Positions 17,861 to 28,900 of a stretch of DNA of 64,000 nucleotides are shown in pieces. The position numbers and the translations under genes are program-made. The stretch's first letter is position 1. Each line of letters begins with the position of its first letter. The DNA comes from an uncultured Sunxiuqinia sp. (GTDB taxonomy: Bacteria; Bacteroidota; Bacteroidia; Bacteroidales; Prolixibacteraceae): NCBI RefSeq assembly GCF_963678245.1, contig NZ_OY782767.1, forward strand, positions 62,001-126,000, in the 5' to 3' direction. The notes under the pieces were generated by a model. It saw only the letters and a list, made by a program, of their open reading frames with translations, ran no database searches and had not been told where the DNA came from.

Positions 17861-17893
17861 ATAAAAAAACCTGTGAGCAGAAGCCCACAGGTT
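17861..17893 (-). terminator. Terminator of the membrane pyrophosphatase gene
   Basis: The inverted repeat AACCTGTG/CACAGGTT is followed on the minus strand by seven T. It lies 28 bases after the hppA stop. Confidence 0.85.
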
Positions 17894-17920
17894 ATCAGAT
17901 TATTTAACAATTTATTATTT

Positions 17921-20215
17921 TTACATTAAGCTCAATGTTACGGTCAATCCGGCCATTACAACAGAAACCATGGTCATTAGTTTAATTAAGATATTAAGTG
18001 ATGGGCCTGACGTATCTTTAAACGGATCGCCGACAGTATCGCCAACAACACCCGCCTTGTGGGCTTCGCTACCTTTTCCGCCGTAGTTGCCTTTTTCAAT
18101 ATATTTTTTTGCATTATCCCAGGCACCACCAGCGTTATTCATAAAAACAGCCAACGTAAATCCTGAAGTTAAGCCACCGGCAAGTAAGCCGATAACTCCG
18201 GCAACACCCATTGATGCTCCAACAACTACCGGAACAATGATGGCAACCAATGAAGGCAGCAGCATTTCCTTTTGGGCTCCAATGGTTGAAATTTCAACAC
18301 ATTTCGCATATTCAGGTGTCGCAGTGCCCTCTAGGATTCCCTTTATCTCGCGGAACTGACGACGCACCTCATCAACCATCGCGCCAGCGGCACGCCCAAC
18401 TGCTTTCATGGTCATCGCACTAAAAACAAATGCCATCATCGACCCGAGGAATAAACCCCCAAGGAACAAGGGGTTGAAAAGAGTGATATCGTAGGCAGCT
18501 GAAAAATCTTTTACAGAAGCCATATTGAGCTGAACGACTTTAATTCCTTCTTCAACTTTAGGCACGACATCGGTATAAAAAGCAAAATCGCCGACACGCA
18601 CAAAACCTTCTCCAGCATTAGCAATTTTGCCAAACCACAAACGAATTTCTTCCATGTAAGCTGCAATCAAAGCCATAGCAGTCAATGCTGCTGATCCAAT
18701 TGCGAAACCTTTCCCTGTCGCCGCTGTCGTATTTCCAAGCATGTCCAATGCATCTGTACGCTCACGCACTTCTTTAGGGAGCTCAGCCATCTCTGCATTT
18801 CCACCAGCATTATCAGCAATAGGACCAAAAGCGTCGGTCGCTAGCGTGATTCCAAGTGTTGAAAGCATTCCAACGGCAGCAAATCCAATTCCATAGACTC
18901 CCATCGCAAAGTGATCAAAACCTCCTGCGGACCAAAAGGACCCAATGATTCCGAGTACGATTGTTACCACCGGAATCCAGGTTGAGTACATTCCGACAGC
19001 TATACCGTCAATAATTGTTGTTGCAGGTCCCTGTTGTGCTTGGGCTGCAATTCCCTGAGTCGGCTTATATTCATCGGATGTGAAATATTCAGTTGCTTGA
19101 CCAATAATTACGCCGGCTGCTAGTCCAATAATTACAGCGCCAAAAACGCCCCAGGTAATCCATCCCATGTAAACCATCCCAATCATGGCAATCAGCACTA
19201 ATACAGAAGAACCCCCAGTTCCGAGAAGAAGCGCATTCAGTAGGTTTTTCTGTGTTGCAGATTCTTTTGTGCGAACCATGAAAATGCCAACAATAGAGAA
19301 GATAATACCAATTGCAGCTACAATCATAGGGGCAATTACGGCCATTTCGGTTGTCATTCCCGAAACTTTTAACGCAGCAACAGGCAAGGCAGCTCCTAAT
19401 GCGGCGGTTGCTAAAATAGATCCGCAATAAGATTCGTAAAGATCAGCACCCATACCGGCAACATCACCTACGTTGTCACCTACGTTATCGGCAATGGTAG
19501 CGGGGTTACGAGGATCGTCCTCTGGAATACCAGCTTCTACTTTCCCCACAAGGTCAGCACCTACATCGGCAGCTTTTGTGTAAATTCCACCTCCAACACG
19601 AGCGAAAAGTGCTTGTGTTGATGCACCCATTCCGAAGGTAAGCATGGTGGTTGTAATTTCCACTAGCTTTTGTGCTTCACTGGTTCCGGCATGTACGAAG
19701 TTCAATCCAATTAGGTGAAACCCGTTAGCCATGTGTTCGGGAGTAAAGATTACGCTGTTTAGGAACCAGTACCATAAGGCAATGTCTAACAGTCCAAATC
19801 CAACAACAATTAAGCCCATTACGGCACCACTTCTGAAAGCTACTTTCAACCCTTTGTTTAGCGATTGAGAAGCACCATGAGTTGTTCGTGCTGAGGCAAA
19901 GGTGGCCGTTTTCATTCCCAGAAAGCCACAAAGACCAGAGAAGAAACCACCAGTTAAAAAGGCAATGGGTACAAACGGATTCTGCACGCCAAGGTATGCC
20001 AAAAGCAATAAAATAAGCAAAAGAATAAGAAAAACGATGCCAACAACTTTATATTGGCGATACAAATACGCCATTGCGCCTTCGCGAACATATTGAGCAA
20101 TTTCAATCATTCGTGGTGTGCCTTCTGAATTCTTCATCATTGATTTGAAGAAAAACCAGGCAAAGACAAGAGCCAAGATCGAACATAAAGGAATTATCCA
20201 GAATATAGCATTCAT
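17921..20215 (-). CDS. hppA: Membrane-bound ion-pumping pyrophosphatase, K+-dependent type
   Basis: The 764-residue, roughly 16-segment enzyme couples hydrolysis of inorganic pyrophosphate to H+ and/or Na+ pumping. The catalytic motif [19 protein letters not shown] is intact, as are [17 protein letters not shown] and the C-terminal [15 protein letters not shown]. At the K+-dependence position it reads [10 protein letters not shown]; alanine there marks the K+-stimulated branch, whereas K+-independent enzymes have lysine. Bacteroidota members of this branch include Na+ and dual Na+/H+ pumps, so the ion cannot be fixed by eye. It is a single-gene unit with its own terminator. Confidence 0.97.
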   Translation of the reverse strand: MNAIFWIIPLCSILALVFAWFFFKSMMKNSEGTPRMIEIAQYVREGAMAYLYRQYKVVGIVFLILLLILLLLAYLGVQNPFVPIAFLTGGFFSGLCGFLGMKTATFASARTTHGASQSLNKGLKVAFRSGAVMGLIVVGFGLLDIALWYWFLNSVIFTPEHMANGFHLIGLNFVHAGTSEAQKLVEITTTMLTFGMGASTQALFARVGGGIYTKAADVGADLVGKVEAGIPEDDPRNPATIADNVGDNVGDVAGMGADLYESYCGSILATAALGAALPVAALKVSGMTTEMAVIAPMIVAAIGIIFSIVGIFMVRTKESATQKNLLNALLLGTGGSSVLVLIAMIGMVYMGWITWGVFGAVIIGLAAGVIIGQATEYFTSDEYKPTQGIAAQAQQGPATTIIDGIAVGMYSTWIPVVTIVLGIIGSFWSAGGFDHFAMGVYGIGFAAVGMLSTLGITLATDAFGPIADNAGGNAEMAELPKEVRERTDALDMLGNTTAATGKGFAIGSAALTAMALIAAYMEEIRLWFGKIANAGEGFVRVGDFAFYTDVVPKVEEGIKVVQLNMASVKDFSAAYDITLFNPLFLGGLFLGSMMAFVFSAMTMKAVGRAAGAMVDEVRRQFREIKGILEGTATPEYAKCVEISTIGAQKEMLLPSLVAIIVPVVVGASMGVAGVIGLLAGGLTSGFTLAVFMNNAGGAWDNAKKYIEKGNYGGKGSEAHKAGVVGDTVGDPFKDTSGPSLNILIKLMTMVSVVMAGLTVTLSLM

Positions 20216-20483
20216 AAGAAAAATTAGTTTTTTTGCAACGCTGTTGCGGTTAGAGATTTTTTTTGTTTTTACAAACAGCCCTCAAAATAGTAAATATTGA
20301 TCACTGAAAAGTACCCTATCAACTGTTATATGGCAGACTGCTTATCTGATTTTTGAAGTAAGTAAAGGTAATTAAAAATGGCTGAATTGATTCTTTTTAG
20401 CGTTCGGGAGTGTCAATTTGTAAAGATTCTAAAGTAATTTGTATTTAATTAATACTTTTAGATAAAGGTGTTCTGGAGCGATC

Positions 20484-21830
20484 TTATTTTTGTGCTGGCT
20501 TTTTAACGACCTCTTTCCCTTTCCACTTTCCTGTAAAGTAGTAAATAATAAGAATAATCGTACCGGCAAACCACCCTGTCGGTTCAGCCCACCAAATACC
20601 ATTTACTCCGATGTGGTCGGATAGGAAATAGGCCATCGGAATGCGAAAAACATACAATGCGGCAAGGGTGGTTAGCATGGGAATAAATGTGGCTCCTGCA
20701 CCACGTAGAAAGCCTGTAAATGTAAACATAACAGACAACAACAGGTAAAATGAAGAAACAATGACCAAGTACTCTTGCCCAATCGTAATTACAGCCGGAT
20801 CGGGGGTGAATAGCTTAATCAGGAATTTTCCGAATACGATAATAATGACGGATATAAAGGCTGAATAAATCAAAGAAAAAATGAGGGTGATTTTAAGGCC
20901 TTTTTTTGCTCGATCTTCGCGGAAAGCTCCTAGATTTTGTCCGGTAAAACTCGAAAGGGCTGAGGAAAAAGTTATCGCTGGCATTTTGGCAAAAGAGTCA
21001 ATTCTGATTGCGGCTGAGTAGGCCGCCACGGCATTGGTGCCAAAACCGTTAACAATAACCATAATGGCCATCATCCCGAAAGCGACAAGTGACTGTTGAA
21101 AACCGGTTGGAAGTCCGATGCGTATACAGCTTTTGAATATCTTTTTGTCGAACACGTATTTGCGGAACGACAGTTTAATAATAGCATGTTTCTTATTCAA
21201 GTACCAGGCAGCAGTAAAAAAAGCACTGGCCTGTGCTATTACTGTTGCAAATGCAGCTCCCTCAATTCCCCATTTAAAAACCAGGATGAAGAGTAAATCT
21301 AAAACAATATTACTAAAGGTTGAAAAGATCATAAAATAGAGCGGCGTTTTTGCATCTCCCAACCCTCTTAAAATAGAGGTGATTCCGGCGAATCCGAAGA
21401 AGAAAAACATACCTGTTAAGTATATCTTAATGTAACTGACAGCTTCGGGCAAAATAGCAACGGGCAGTTGCAATAACCTGAATATTTCTTCGCTGAAATA
21501 AATACCGAGTGAAGCGACCACCAGTGAAGCAGCAAGGAAAAAGATAAAAATGGTATCGATTGTTTTGGATACATTCTCCATTTGTTTCGCCCCAAAGTAC
21601 TGTGAAACAACTGTTGAGGCACCAGAGCCGACTCCAATAATCAGAGAGATGAGTGTGAAAATAATCGGAAACGATGCGCCAACAGCACCCAAAGCTTCTT
21701 TTCCCAGGTAATTTCCTACAATAATACTGTCAACAATATTGTAAAGGTTCTGAAATAAATTACCAATAACTAAAGGGACAGAAAAATTCAGAATAATTTT
21801 TGCTTCATTTCCAACCGTAAAATCTTTCAT
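20484..21830 (-). CDS. MATE family efflux transporter
   Basis: The 448-residue protein has twelve predicted membrane segments in two MatE halves. The first half opens with NFSVPLVIGNLFQNLYNIVD and GASFPIIFTLISLIIGVGSG, the typical MATE N-terminus; the second half begins near residue 235. These proteins export cationic drugs or metabolites using Na+ or H+ gradients. The substrate cannot be read from sequence. It appears to be a monocistronic gene. Confidence 0.93.
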   Translation of the reverse strand: MKDFTVGNEAKIILNFSVPLVIGNLFQNLYNIVDSIIVGNYLGKEALGAVGASFPIIFTLISLIIGVGSGASTVVSQYFGAKQMENVSKTIDTIFIFFLAASLVVASLGIYFSEEIFRLLQLPVAILPEAVSYIKIYLTGMFFFFGFAGITSILRGLGDAKTPLYFMIFSTFSNIVLDLLFILVFKWGIEGAAFATVIAQASAFFTAAWYLNKKHAIIKLSFRKYVFDKKIFKSCIRIGLPTGFQQSLVAFGMMAIMVIVNGFGTNAVAAYSAAIRIDSFAKMPAITFSSALSSFTGQNLGAFREDRAKKGLKITLIFSLIYSAFISVIIIVFGKFLIKLFTPDPAVITIGQEYLVIVSSFYLLLSVMFTFTGFLRGAGATFIPMLTTLAALYVFRIPMAYFLSDHIGVNGIWWAEPTGWFAGTIILIIYYFTGKWKGKEVVKKPAQK

Positions 21831-21988
21831 TCTCTTTTATAACAGAATGCAAAGCTGAGTATTTTATACTTCTTTTCAAAATGAAGACTACACATGCGGC
21901 ATTAGCTGATGAAATGGATTTTTTTCAACTCTTTAGAGATGATTTCTAAAATTTACTGGAATAAACTTTCATGCTCAATAGAATAATT

Positions 21989-21996
21989 TAATTTTG
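21989..21996 (+). promoter_or_regulatory. -7 promoter element upstream of the phosphatase gene
   Basis: TAATTTTG fits TAnnTTTG. It lies over 100 bases before the start codon and no clear -33 element is present. Confidence 0.3.
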
Positions 21997-22107
21997 TATT
22001 GAAAGCAACTCTCGATATGAAACGAGCACGTAAAAGCTTTTGCACACAGAAGAATAATTTTATGCGAGTTCCATATGAAGCCATAAAAAACAAACAATTA
22101 TAATCAG

Positions 22108-22578
22108 ATGAAAAAGCGGGTATTATTTGTCTGTTTAGGGAATATTTGCCGATCGCCGAGTGCCGAGGCAGTATTTAATTCAATAGTTGAAGCAAATGGA
22201 TTAGAAGATCAAATTGAGTGCGATTCGGCCGGAACAACTGGATATCATGCGGGAGAGCCTGCAGATCGAAGAATGCAGGGACATGCCATTCAACGAGGTT
22301 ATCGGTTGACATCCATCTCGCGCCCGATAAATCCAGAAAGAGATTTCAATGATTTTGATTGCATTATTGGAATGGATGACAATAATGTCTGGGATTTAAA
22401 AAAAATGACCTCGAAGCCCGAAGAGCTCATGAAAATTTATAAGATGACAGATTTTTCATCTGGCAATCAGTATAAATTAGTTCCTGATCCGTATTATGGA
22501 GGAGAAGAAGGATTCGAGTTGGTGTTAGATATTCTCGAAGATTCCTGTCGTGGACTACTTCAAAAAATGAAGGAATAA
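22108..22578 (+). CDS. Low-molecular-weight protein-tyrosine phosphatase
   Basis: The 156-residue protein has the N-terminal active site CLGNICRS (nucleophile Cys9, Arg15) and the general-acid motif DPYYGG near the C-terminus, both diagnostic of the family. In bacteria these enzymes dephosphorylate tyrosine kinases of polysaccharide export or other phosphotyrosine or arginine-phosphate proteins. There is no kinase or polysaccharide gene next to it, so the partner is unknown. Confidence 0.95.
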   Translation: MKKRVLFVCLGNICRSPSAEAVFNSIVEANGLEDQIECDSAGTTGYHAGEPADRRMQGHAIQRGYRLTSISRPINPERDFNDFDCIIGMDDNNVWDLKKMTSKPEELMKIYKMTDFSSGNQYKLVPDPYYGGEEGFELVLDILEDSCRGLLQKMKE

Positions 22579-22712
22579 TATTCAGGCTTTGTGTTGCCAG
22601 TTGTCAGGACTTTTTTCTTCTGTTGTATTTTTGTTGGCCGTTAGGCTATTTTTAAATATTTCAATAAGTTAGCTGAAAAAAGCTAGAACCATAAAGATAA
22701 AATTTTCCAACC

Positions 22713-23465
22713 ATGAAGATTGATCAGACCATTTTTTATTCATCGATTGCAATGTATTACAATCAAATATTTCCTTTAAACGAAGACCAGATTCAATTTG
22801 TGAAAACAAGCCTTGGATCGCTTGACGGCAAAAATATCCTGGATATTGGTTGTTCTACTGGCCAGTTGGCTATGAAATTAGCCTCCGTGGGAGCTCAGGT
22901 TACGGCAATCGATTTGAATGAGGAAATGATCAAATTAGCTCAAAGTGAGAATCATTTTCCTGGTTTGTCATTTCAGGTGGGCAATATGCTGGAAGTTGGA
23001 ACTTTTTCCACTGAATCGAGCATGGATGCTGTTTTATGTTTTGGAAATACGCTGGTACATTTGGATTCGATCAATGAAATTGCTCAATTTTTTAAAGCTG
23101 TTGCTAAAGCATTAAAGCCGGGAGGAAGATTTATGATTCAGATTCTGAACTACGAGTACATTCTTGATCATGAAGTGGAAGAACTCCCATTGATCGATAC
23201 TCCCAAGATAAGCTTTATCCGGAAATACGATTTGCCGACAGAAGATGAAGAAAAGGTCATTTTTAATACCGAGTTGGTGATTAAAAATAGTCGCGAATCA
23301 TTATTTCATGCTTCTCGATTACTCCCGATAAGAAAAGATGACTTAAATGCTTTGCTTAAACACTATGGCTTTGAGCGCATGGTTTATTATGCGAATTTCC
23401 AGAAGAAGCCTTACGGTGGGAATCATTTACCACTGATTGTTACTGCAGAACGATCAGCTTCTTAG
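22713..23465 (+). CDS. Class I SAM-dependent methyltransferase
   Basis: The 250-residue protein has motif I NILDIGCSTGQLA (about 46-58), the acidic end of strand 2 in VTAIDLNEEMI, and DAVLCFGNTLVHLD as motif II/post-I, followed by LKPGGRFMIQILN. This is a small-molecule type methyltransferase with a C-terminal beta insert. The substrate is not evident and the neighbours do not help. Confidence 0.88.
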   Translation: MKIDQTIFYSSIAMYYNQIFPLNEDQIQFVKTSLGSLDGKNILDIGCSTGQLAMKLASVGAQVTAIDLNEEMIKLAQSENHFPGLSFQVGNMLEVGTFSTESSMDAVLCFGNTLVHLDSINEIAQFFKAVAKALKPGGRFMIQILNYEYILDHEVEELPLIDTPKISFIRKYDLPTEDEEKVIFNTELVIKNSRESLFHASRLLPIRKDDLNALLKHYGFERMVYYANFQKKPYGGNHLPLIVTAERSAS

Positions 23466-23522
23466 TTAATTCTTTTTTTCCTATTGGGGTTTTCCACCAA
23501 GGTACAAAACCACTCAAGAGAG

Positions 23523-23560
23523 CCATAATCAGACATATGCCTGATTATGGTTGTTTGTTT
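23523..23560 (+). terminator. Terminator after the methyltransferase gene
   Basis: A perfect ten-base-pair hairpin, CCATAATCAG/CTGATTATGG, is followed by TTGTTTGTTT. Confidence 0.7.
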
Positions 23561-23899
23561 CGACGGACGTAACTTATCTTGCCCAGGCCTATATATTATC
23601 GGAGTACAAGACAACGAATATTTTCTGCTAATCATTTAGTTGTGGTCTGTTGTATTGTTTTTTTTTAGATGAAATCCAGTAGAATCAAGAATAGGATGAA
23701 TTTTTTAGACAAGATCAAATGCAGATTACCATTGAATATTTCAATCTTTGCGTATTTTACTGTCGCGAAACATTAGTAATTTGTTAAATATTGTAAGTAC
23801 GATATAAGTTATATACCGCTTTCGGTTGTTTAGTTGTCTTTATGTCAGAAGTTTTTTGAAACTTCGAAGCATGAATGATGAAATGAGAAGCTAGATCAA
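23561..23899 (+). other. Intergenic region upstream of the ECF sigma gene
   Basis: This AT-rich stretch should hold the sigma-factor promoter. The nearest -7-like element is AATCTTTG (23743-23750), with one mismatch to TAnnTTTG and no good -33. I see no open frame, repeat or clear hairpin. Confidence 0.4.
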
Positions 23900-24493
23900 A
23901 TGGATTGTAGAAATCAAGAAAATAGATTCCTAAAAGGGCTGAAAGAAAAGAATAGCCAGGTCTTTGGTGAGCTATTCTCTTGCTATCACCCCCAGCTTTT
24001 TCGGTTTGCCGAATCATATATCTATGATCCACAGACTGCTGAGGATATTATTCAGGAGGTTTTTATTAAATTATGGGAAATGCCTTATGTAAGAATCGAC
24101 CGCTCATTAAAAGCTTACCTTCTTCTAATGGTGAAAAACCGCTGTATCGATTATTTGCGATCTCTTCAGATTGAAGATAAGAATAAACAAAAGCTACTTG
24201 AAGCTCAAGCCATTTCCGATACGACTGATATTGTTCTGGATGAAAAGACTAAAGCACTGATTGAGAAGACCATTAATGAGATGCCAAAGCAGTGTAGGGA
24301 AGTTTATCAGTTGGCGGTATTTCAGAATTTAAAGTATCAGGAAATTGCGACAGAGTTAAATATATCACTTAGTGCTGTTAAAGTGCAGATGTTTAGAGCT
24401 CGTAAATATTTGAAAAATAGTCTTTCAGGTTTACGTGAGGTTCTGGCCTTGTTTACATTCTTTCAGTCTGTCAGCTGGCATAGAAAGCGATGA
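23900..24493 (+). CDS. ECF-type RNA polymerase sigma factor (SusCD-linked)
   Basis: The 197-residue sigma factor has sigma-70 region 2 (LFRFAESYIYDPQTAEDIIQ; then EVFIKLWE) and region 4 with the helix-turn-helix KYQEIATELNISLSAVKVQM. It is of the Bacteroidota ECF group that pairs with FecR-like anti-sigma factors and TonB-dependent receptors. The anti-sigma gene follows after 165 bases, then susC. It presumably directs transcription of the locus when the receptor signals. Confidence 0.93.
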   Translation: MDCRNQENRFLKGLKEKNSQVFGELFSCYHPQLFRFAESYIYDPQTAEDIIQEVFIKLWEMPYVRIDRSLKAYLLLMVKNRCIDYLRSLQIEDKNKQKLLEAQAISDTTDIVLDEKTKALIEKTINEMPKQCREVYQLAVFQNLKYQEIATELNISLSAVKVQMFRARKYLKNSLSGLREVLALFTFFQSVSWHRKR

Positions 24494-24658
24494 AAAATTG
24501 GATTAATAAAAACTACCATTTCGTTCAAAAAACACCACATTTGTAATCACAATCCTCGATATTTTGTGTTTTTTTTAGAAAAAATACACTGGTCCTGTTA
24601 ACCTTCTTGCAAAAATCACGTCTTGAAGTAAAAGTGCATCGAAAAATGATATTTTACT

Positions 24659-25858
24659 ATGACTAAACGTAAGCAATTTATCGAATGGGACATCATTAAT
24701 AAAAAACTGAAAGGGGAACTGTCGGAAACCGAAGAAGGTTTATTTAATGAATGGCTAAACACGACTTCCAAAAATAGGCGTTACTTCGAACATGCTAAAA
24801 AATATTACGAGAAGGGAATAGAAGAATTAGATATGGATCTTGTTGCTGATACGAATTTGCAGTTTATGGGCAAACTGAATTATCGTACTCGTGTGCGTCG
24901 GCTTCACAAAAACTTACAAATTGCCGCAGCAATCATTTTACCTTTGCTTTTAGTTGGAGGTATCTGGGCTACCTATAAAATATACGATTGGGAGGAAACT
25001 AATATTACCAACTTAACTCCTCCTGCTAAAATTAGCAATAAAGCACAACTTATTACAACTAGTGGCGACATTTTAGCACTTACAGAGAATGATCCAGATT
25101 TAGTAGATACTGTTGCAGGTATTCGAATTTTGAATGATATACAAAACGGGTTGAAATATCCCGAGGCACCGAAAGTGGGTGATACTAAAGAAGCTTTTAA
25201 TACGCTGATCACTCCTCTTGGTGGTGAATATAAAATAACACTCTCGGATGGTACCCGGGTGTTTTTAAACTGCGGTTCAGAATTGAAATATCCAATCGCA
25301 TTTAATGGAGAACAAAGGATAGTAACTCTAAAGGGAGAGGCTTTCTTTGATGTCGTAAAAGATTCGAAACCTTTTATTGTTGAAACTGCCGATGTTGATA
25401 TTCGTGTGTTAGGAACCCGATTTAACGTAATGGCTTATGCCGATGAACCCAACGTACAAACAACTCTTACCCGGGGACGTGTAAATGTTGAAACAGTTTT
25501 TCAGAATGGAGCTTCAAGACAACTGTTGCTGAAACCGGGCGAACAAGCCGAGTTCATTCGAGAACAGTCGACTTTTGTTCGCCAGTCAGTTGATACAACT
25601 TTGTACGTGGACTGGATTAACGGCTATTTCCGCTTTGAGAATGAACCATTTGATGATGTAATGCACCATTTAGCGCGCTGGTATAATATCGATTACCAAT
25701 ACCAGGGAGAAGTTAATACGCAAAAGATTCTTTCGGGGAAAATCAGTCGGAAGGATGATTTTGATGTGATCATGACGCTATTGTCGAGAATATCAGAAAC
25801 TGATTATACTAGAGATGGAAATCAAGTGAAAATATTGACCAGAAAACCAAAAAAATAA
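24659..25858 (+). CDS. FecR-family anti-sigma factor
   Basis: The 399-residue protein has an N-terminal cytoplasmic region (about 1-80) that would bind the sigma factor, one membrane segment (LQIAAAIILPLLLVGGIWAT, about 86-105), a periplasmic FecR domain (near 180-290, with VFLNCGSELKYP and FNGEQRIVTLKGEAFFDV) and a C-terminal DUF4974-like domain (FRFENEPFDDVMHHLARWYN). In this system the TonB-dependent receptor's STN domain touches the periplasmic FecR domain and releases the sigma factor. It lies directly upstream of a receptor that has such an STN domain. Confidence 0.93.
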   Translation: MTKRKQFIEWDIINKKLKGELSETEEGLFNEWLNTTSKNRRYFEHAKKYYEKGIEELDMDLVADTNLQFMGKLNYRTRVRRLHKNLQIAAAIILPLLLVGGIWATYKIYDWEETNITNLTPPAKISNKAQLITTSGDILALTENDPDLVDTVAGIRILNDIQNGLKYPEAPKVGDTKEAFNTLITPLGGEYKITLSDGTRVFLNCGSELKYPIAFNGEQRIVTLKGEAFFDVVKDSKPFIVETADVDIRVLGTRFNVMAYADEPNVQTTLTRGRVNVETVFQNGASRQLLLKPGEQAEFIREQSTFVRQSVDTTLYVDWINGYFRFENEPFDDVMHHLARWYNIDYQYQGEVNTQKILSGKISRKDDFDVIMTLLSRISETDYTRDGNQVKILTRKPKK

Positions 25859-25859
25859 A

Positions 25860-25919
25860 ACGGGAAATGCGCCAACATTTCCCGTCTGAATAGTTAATTG
25901 AATACACGCGAATGTATTC
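25860..25919 (+). promoter_or_regulatory. Two consecutive hairpins between fecR and susC
   Basis: The first hairpin pairs ACGGGAAATG with CATTTCCCGT (25860-25869, 25876-25885). The second pairs GAATACA with TGTATTC (25900-25906, 25913-25919). Neither has a T run on the plus side, so simple termination is unlikely; mRNA processing or stability control between the regulator and structural genes is possible. The minus side of the first hairpin does have a T-rich tail. Confidence 0.45.
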
Positions 25920-25948
25920 TACATTTTTAACCTTGTTATTACAAATGT

Positions 25949-28900
25949 ATGAAAAAAACTCTGTTAACGAGTGTTTTCGGCTTTTTTCGAAAACACAGGA
26001 AACTCTTATGGATGATGAGAAATTTATTTGTGTTTCTTTTTGTATTTAGCCTGCAAGGGCACAGCAGTATCTTCTCGCAAAGCAGAATGACTGTTGACCT
26101 ACAAAATTCCAATATGAAAGAGCTGATTCATTTTATTGAACAGGAAACTTCATTGGGCTTTTTGTATGATGAAAATTTGGAAGACGTGCCAGTCTCGATT
26201 CATGCCGAAAATGAGACGATTGAGAAAATTTTAGAGATGGCTGTTGAAAACTCAGAACTTGTTTATGAGATTGATCACAACATCATTCTAATTCGTAAAG
26301 AGGCAAGGGATGAAGAGGCACCGGATGAGTTAGAACACCTTCGTCGGCAGGTAAAAGGGAAAGTTGTCGATAAAGATGGAAATCCGATTCCCGGTGTTAA
26401 TGTTTTGCTATTGTCGCTTCGGCAAGGGGTGGCTACCGATAACATTGGAACATATAGTATCTATGTCAATAATGACAAAGCTTACGAATTAAGTTTCCGA
26501 TATATCGGTATGGAAGAACAGACCATTACTCTTAATCCTAAGGATGTGGAAGAGGAAAACCTGAAGACGATTGTTATGCAAGTTAAGCAGTCGGAGTTAA
26601 GTGAGGTTTTGGTAACAGGTATTTTCGATCGACCCAAAGAAAGTTTTACCGGTGCTGCAACCGTGGTTACAAAAGAGCAAATTAAAGTCTCGGCTAAACG
26701 GAATCTGTTGCAAACACTTGCCAATATCGATCCTTCGTTTGATGTGCAGGAACAAAACAACTTTGGCTCCGATCCGAATAATCAAAATCTTTCTATTCAA
26801 ATTAGAGGAGCTTCTTCTATTCCAGATGTAAATAATATGCAATTGGCTGTACGTAGTCAGCTAAATACTCCGCTCTTCATTCTTGATGGTTTCGAGGTGA
26901 GTTTGGAGCGTGTGTTGGATATGAACCAGAATGATGTTGAGTCGGTATCTATTTTGAAGGATGCAAGTGCAACGGCTATTTATGGTTCTCGCGGAGCCAA
27001 CGGTGTGGTGGTAATAACTTCTTCGCGCCCTCCGCTTGGAAGGTTGCGGGTTTCATATAGTGCCGGTGTGAATCTGGAGGTGCCCGACTTTTCGTCTTAC
27101 AACTTGATGAATTCGACAGAGAAATTGGCAATTGAAGAGTCGGCCGGATTGTACAGCAGCGATGATGTTAATAAACAGCTTAAATTGCTTCAACTTTATA
27201 ATACGAATAAGAAAGCTGTTACAGAAGGTGTAAGTACCGATTGGCTCGAACTTCCAACTCGAGTGGGAGTCGGTCAATACCATCGGATTGGTCTTGGTGG
27301 TGGCGACGCACAGTTCAGATACGATATGAACCTTTCGTATAATCAAATTACAGGTGCTATGAAAGGTTCAAAGCGCGACAACATAAATGCTGGAGTTACC
27401 CTTCAATATTTATTTAAGAATATCAAGTTCTCGAATATGTTGGAATTAGGGTTTAATAATGCTGAAAACAGCCCTTACGGACAATTCTCTGCTTATTACC
27501 AAATGAATCCGTATTGGCGCCCTTATAACGAAGATGGAACTCCGGTAAAAACATTCTCAAGCTTTGGAGGGCAGGTCAAATATAACCCTTTATACGATGC
27601 TTCGTTAAGCAGTTTTTCACGAAGTGACTATAGCTCTGTGCGCAACCAAACAACAATGACTGTAAATATTAGCCCTGAATTGAAATGGGACGTTGGTGTG
27701 GGAGTTACACAGCTTAAAGGAGGAACCGATTATTTCCGGTCGCCATTGGCTGCAACTTATTTTCAAACAGCAATCGACCTAATGTCGCGAGGTTCATACA
27801 CGCAGGGAACACGTAAAGAAAGTTCCTATCAGGCATCTACTACCCTGAGCTACGGAAAAACATTTGGTAAGCATATGCTATTTCTTGGAGCGAATGCCCA
27901 GCTGATGGAGTCGCATGTTGAAAATCAATCGATTTCTGTAAAAGGTTTTACCAATCAGAATTTGAACGATATTTCAAATGGAATTAGTTATTCGGGGAGT
28001 AAACCAACCTTTCTCGAAACAACCACCCGAAATATTGGAGTTACTGGGAATGTAAACTACAGCTACGATGACCGCTACTTTCTTGATTGTTCGCTACGTA
28101 TGGATGGTGCTTCGTCTTTTGGCTCGCAAAATCGTTTTGCTCCATTTTATTCGGTAGGAGCCGCATGGGATGCTTCTAAAGAATCGTTTTTTGAAGATAT
28201 TTTGCCTTTTATAGGGCAGTTTAAATTACGCTATTCGTATGGTGTAACCGGTTCGTTAAACTTTACGGCCTACCAGGCGCTTACTACATACAAGTTCAAT
28301 ACCGATAAACATTACAATGGAATTATCGGAATGAATATTATGGCTTTAGGGAACGAAGATTTAAAATGGCAAAATACATTTCAGCACAACTTTGGTGTCG
28401 ACATAAGTGCTTTTAATGGTCGTTTGGGAGTCGCGGTAAACTATTATAATAAATTTACCGACAACTTGATTGGTAAGGCTGCACTACCTTATTCAAATGG
28501 ATATACCACTTACACCGAAAACTTTGGATCGGTAAGAAATACAGGTTTAGACGGGCAGGTGAGTATTAATGCTCTTCGTATTCCTGAAGAGCAAATATCA
28601 TGGTACATCCGATTGGGAGCCTACCACAATACCAATGTTTTGGAGAAATTGTCGGAAGCAATTAGAAAGGCCAACGAAGAATATGAGCGCCAAAATTTCA
28701 GTGGCGGTACCTATTATCAATATCGTGAGGGAGAATCGCTTGATGAGTTATATGTATTAAAATCGCCCGGAGTTGACCCTCTTACTGGTGAAGTATTGTA
28801 TGAAGATCCGATTACCCACAAAGTTTCTTTAGGGGCGAATTCTGTTATTCGGAAGATTGCGGTTGGTAATGCTCAGCCTAAAGTTAATGCACGTGTTGGC

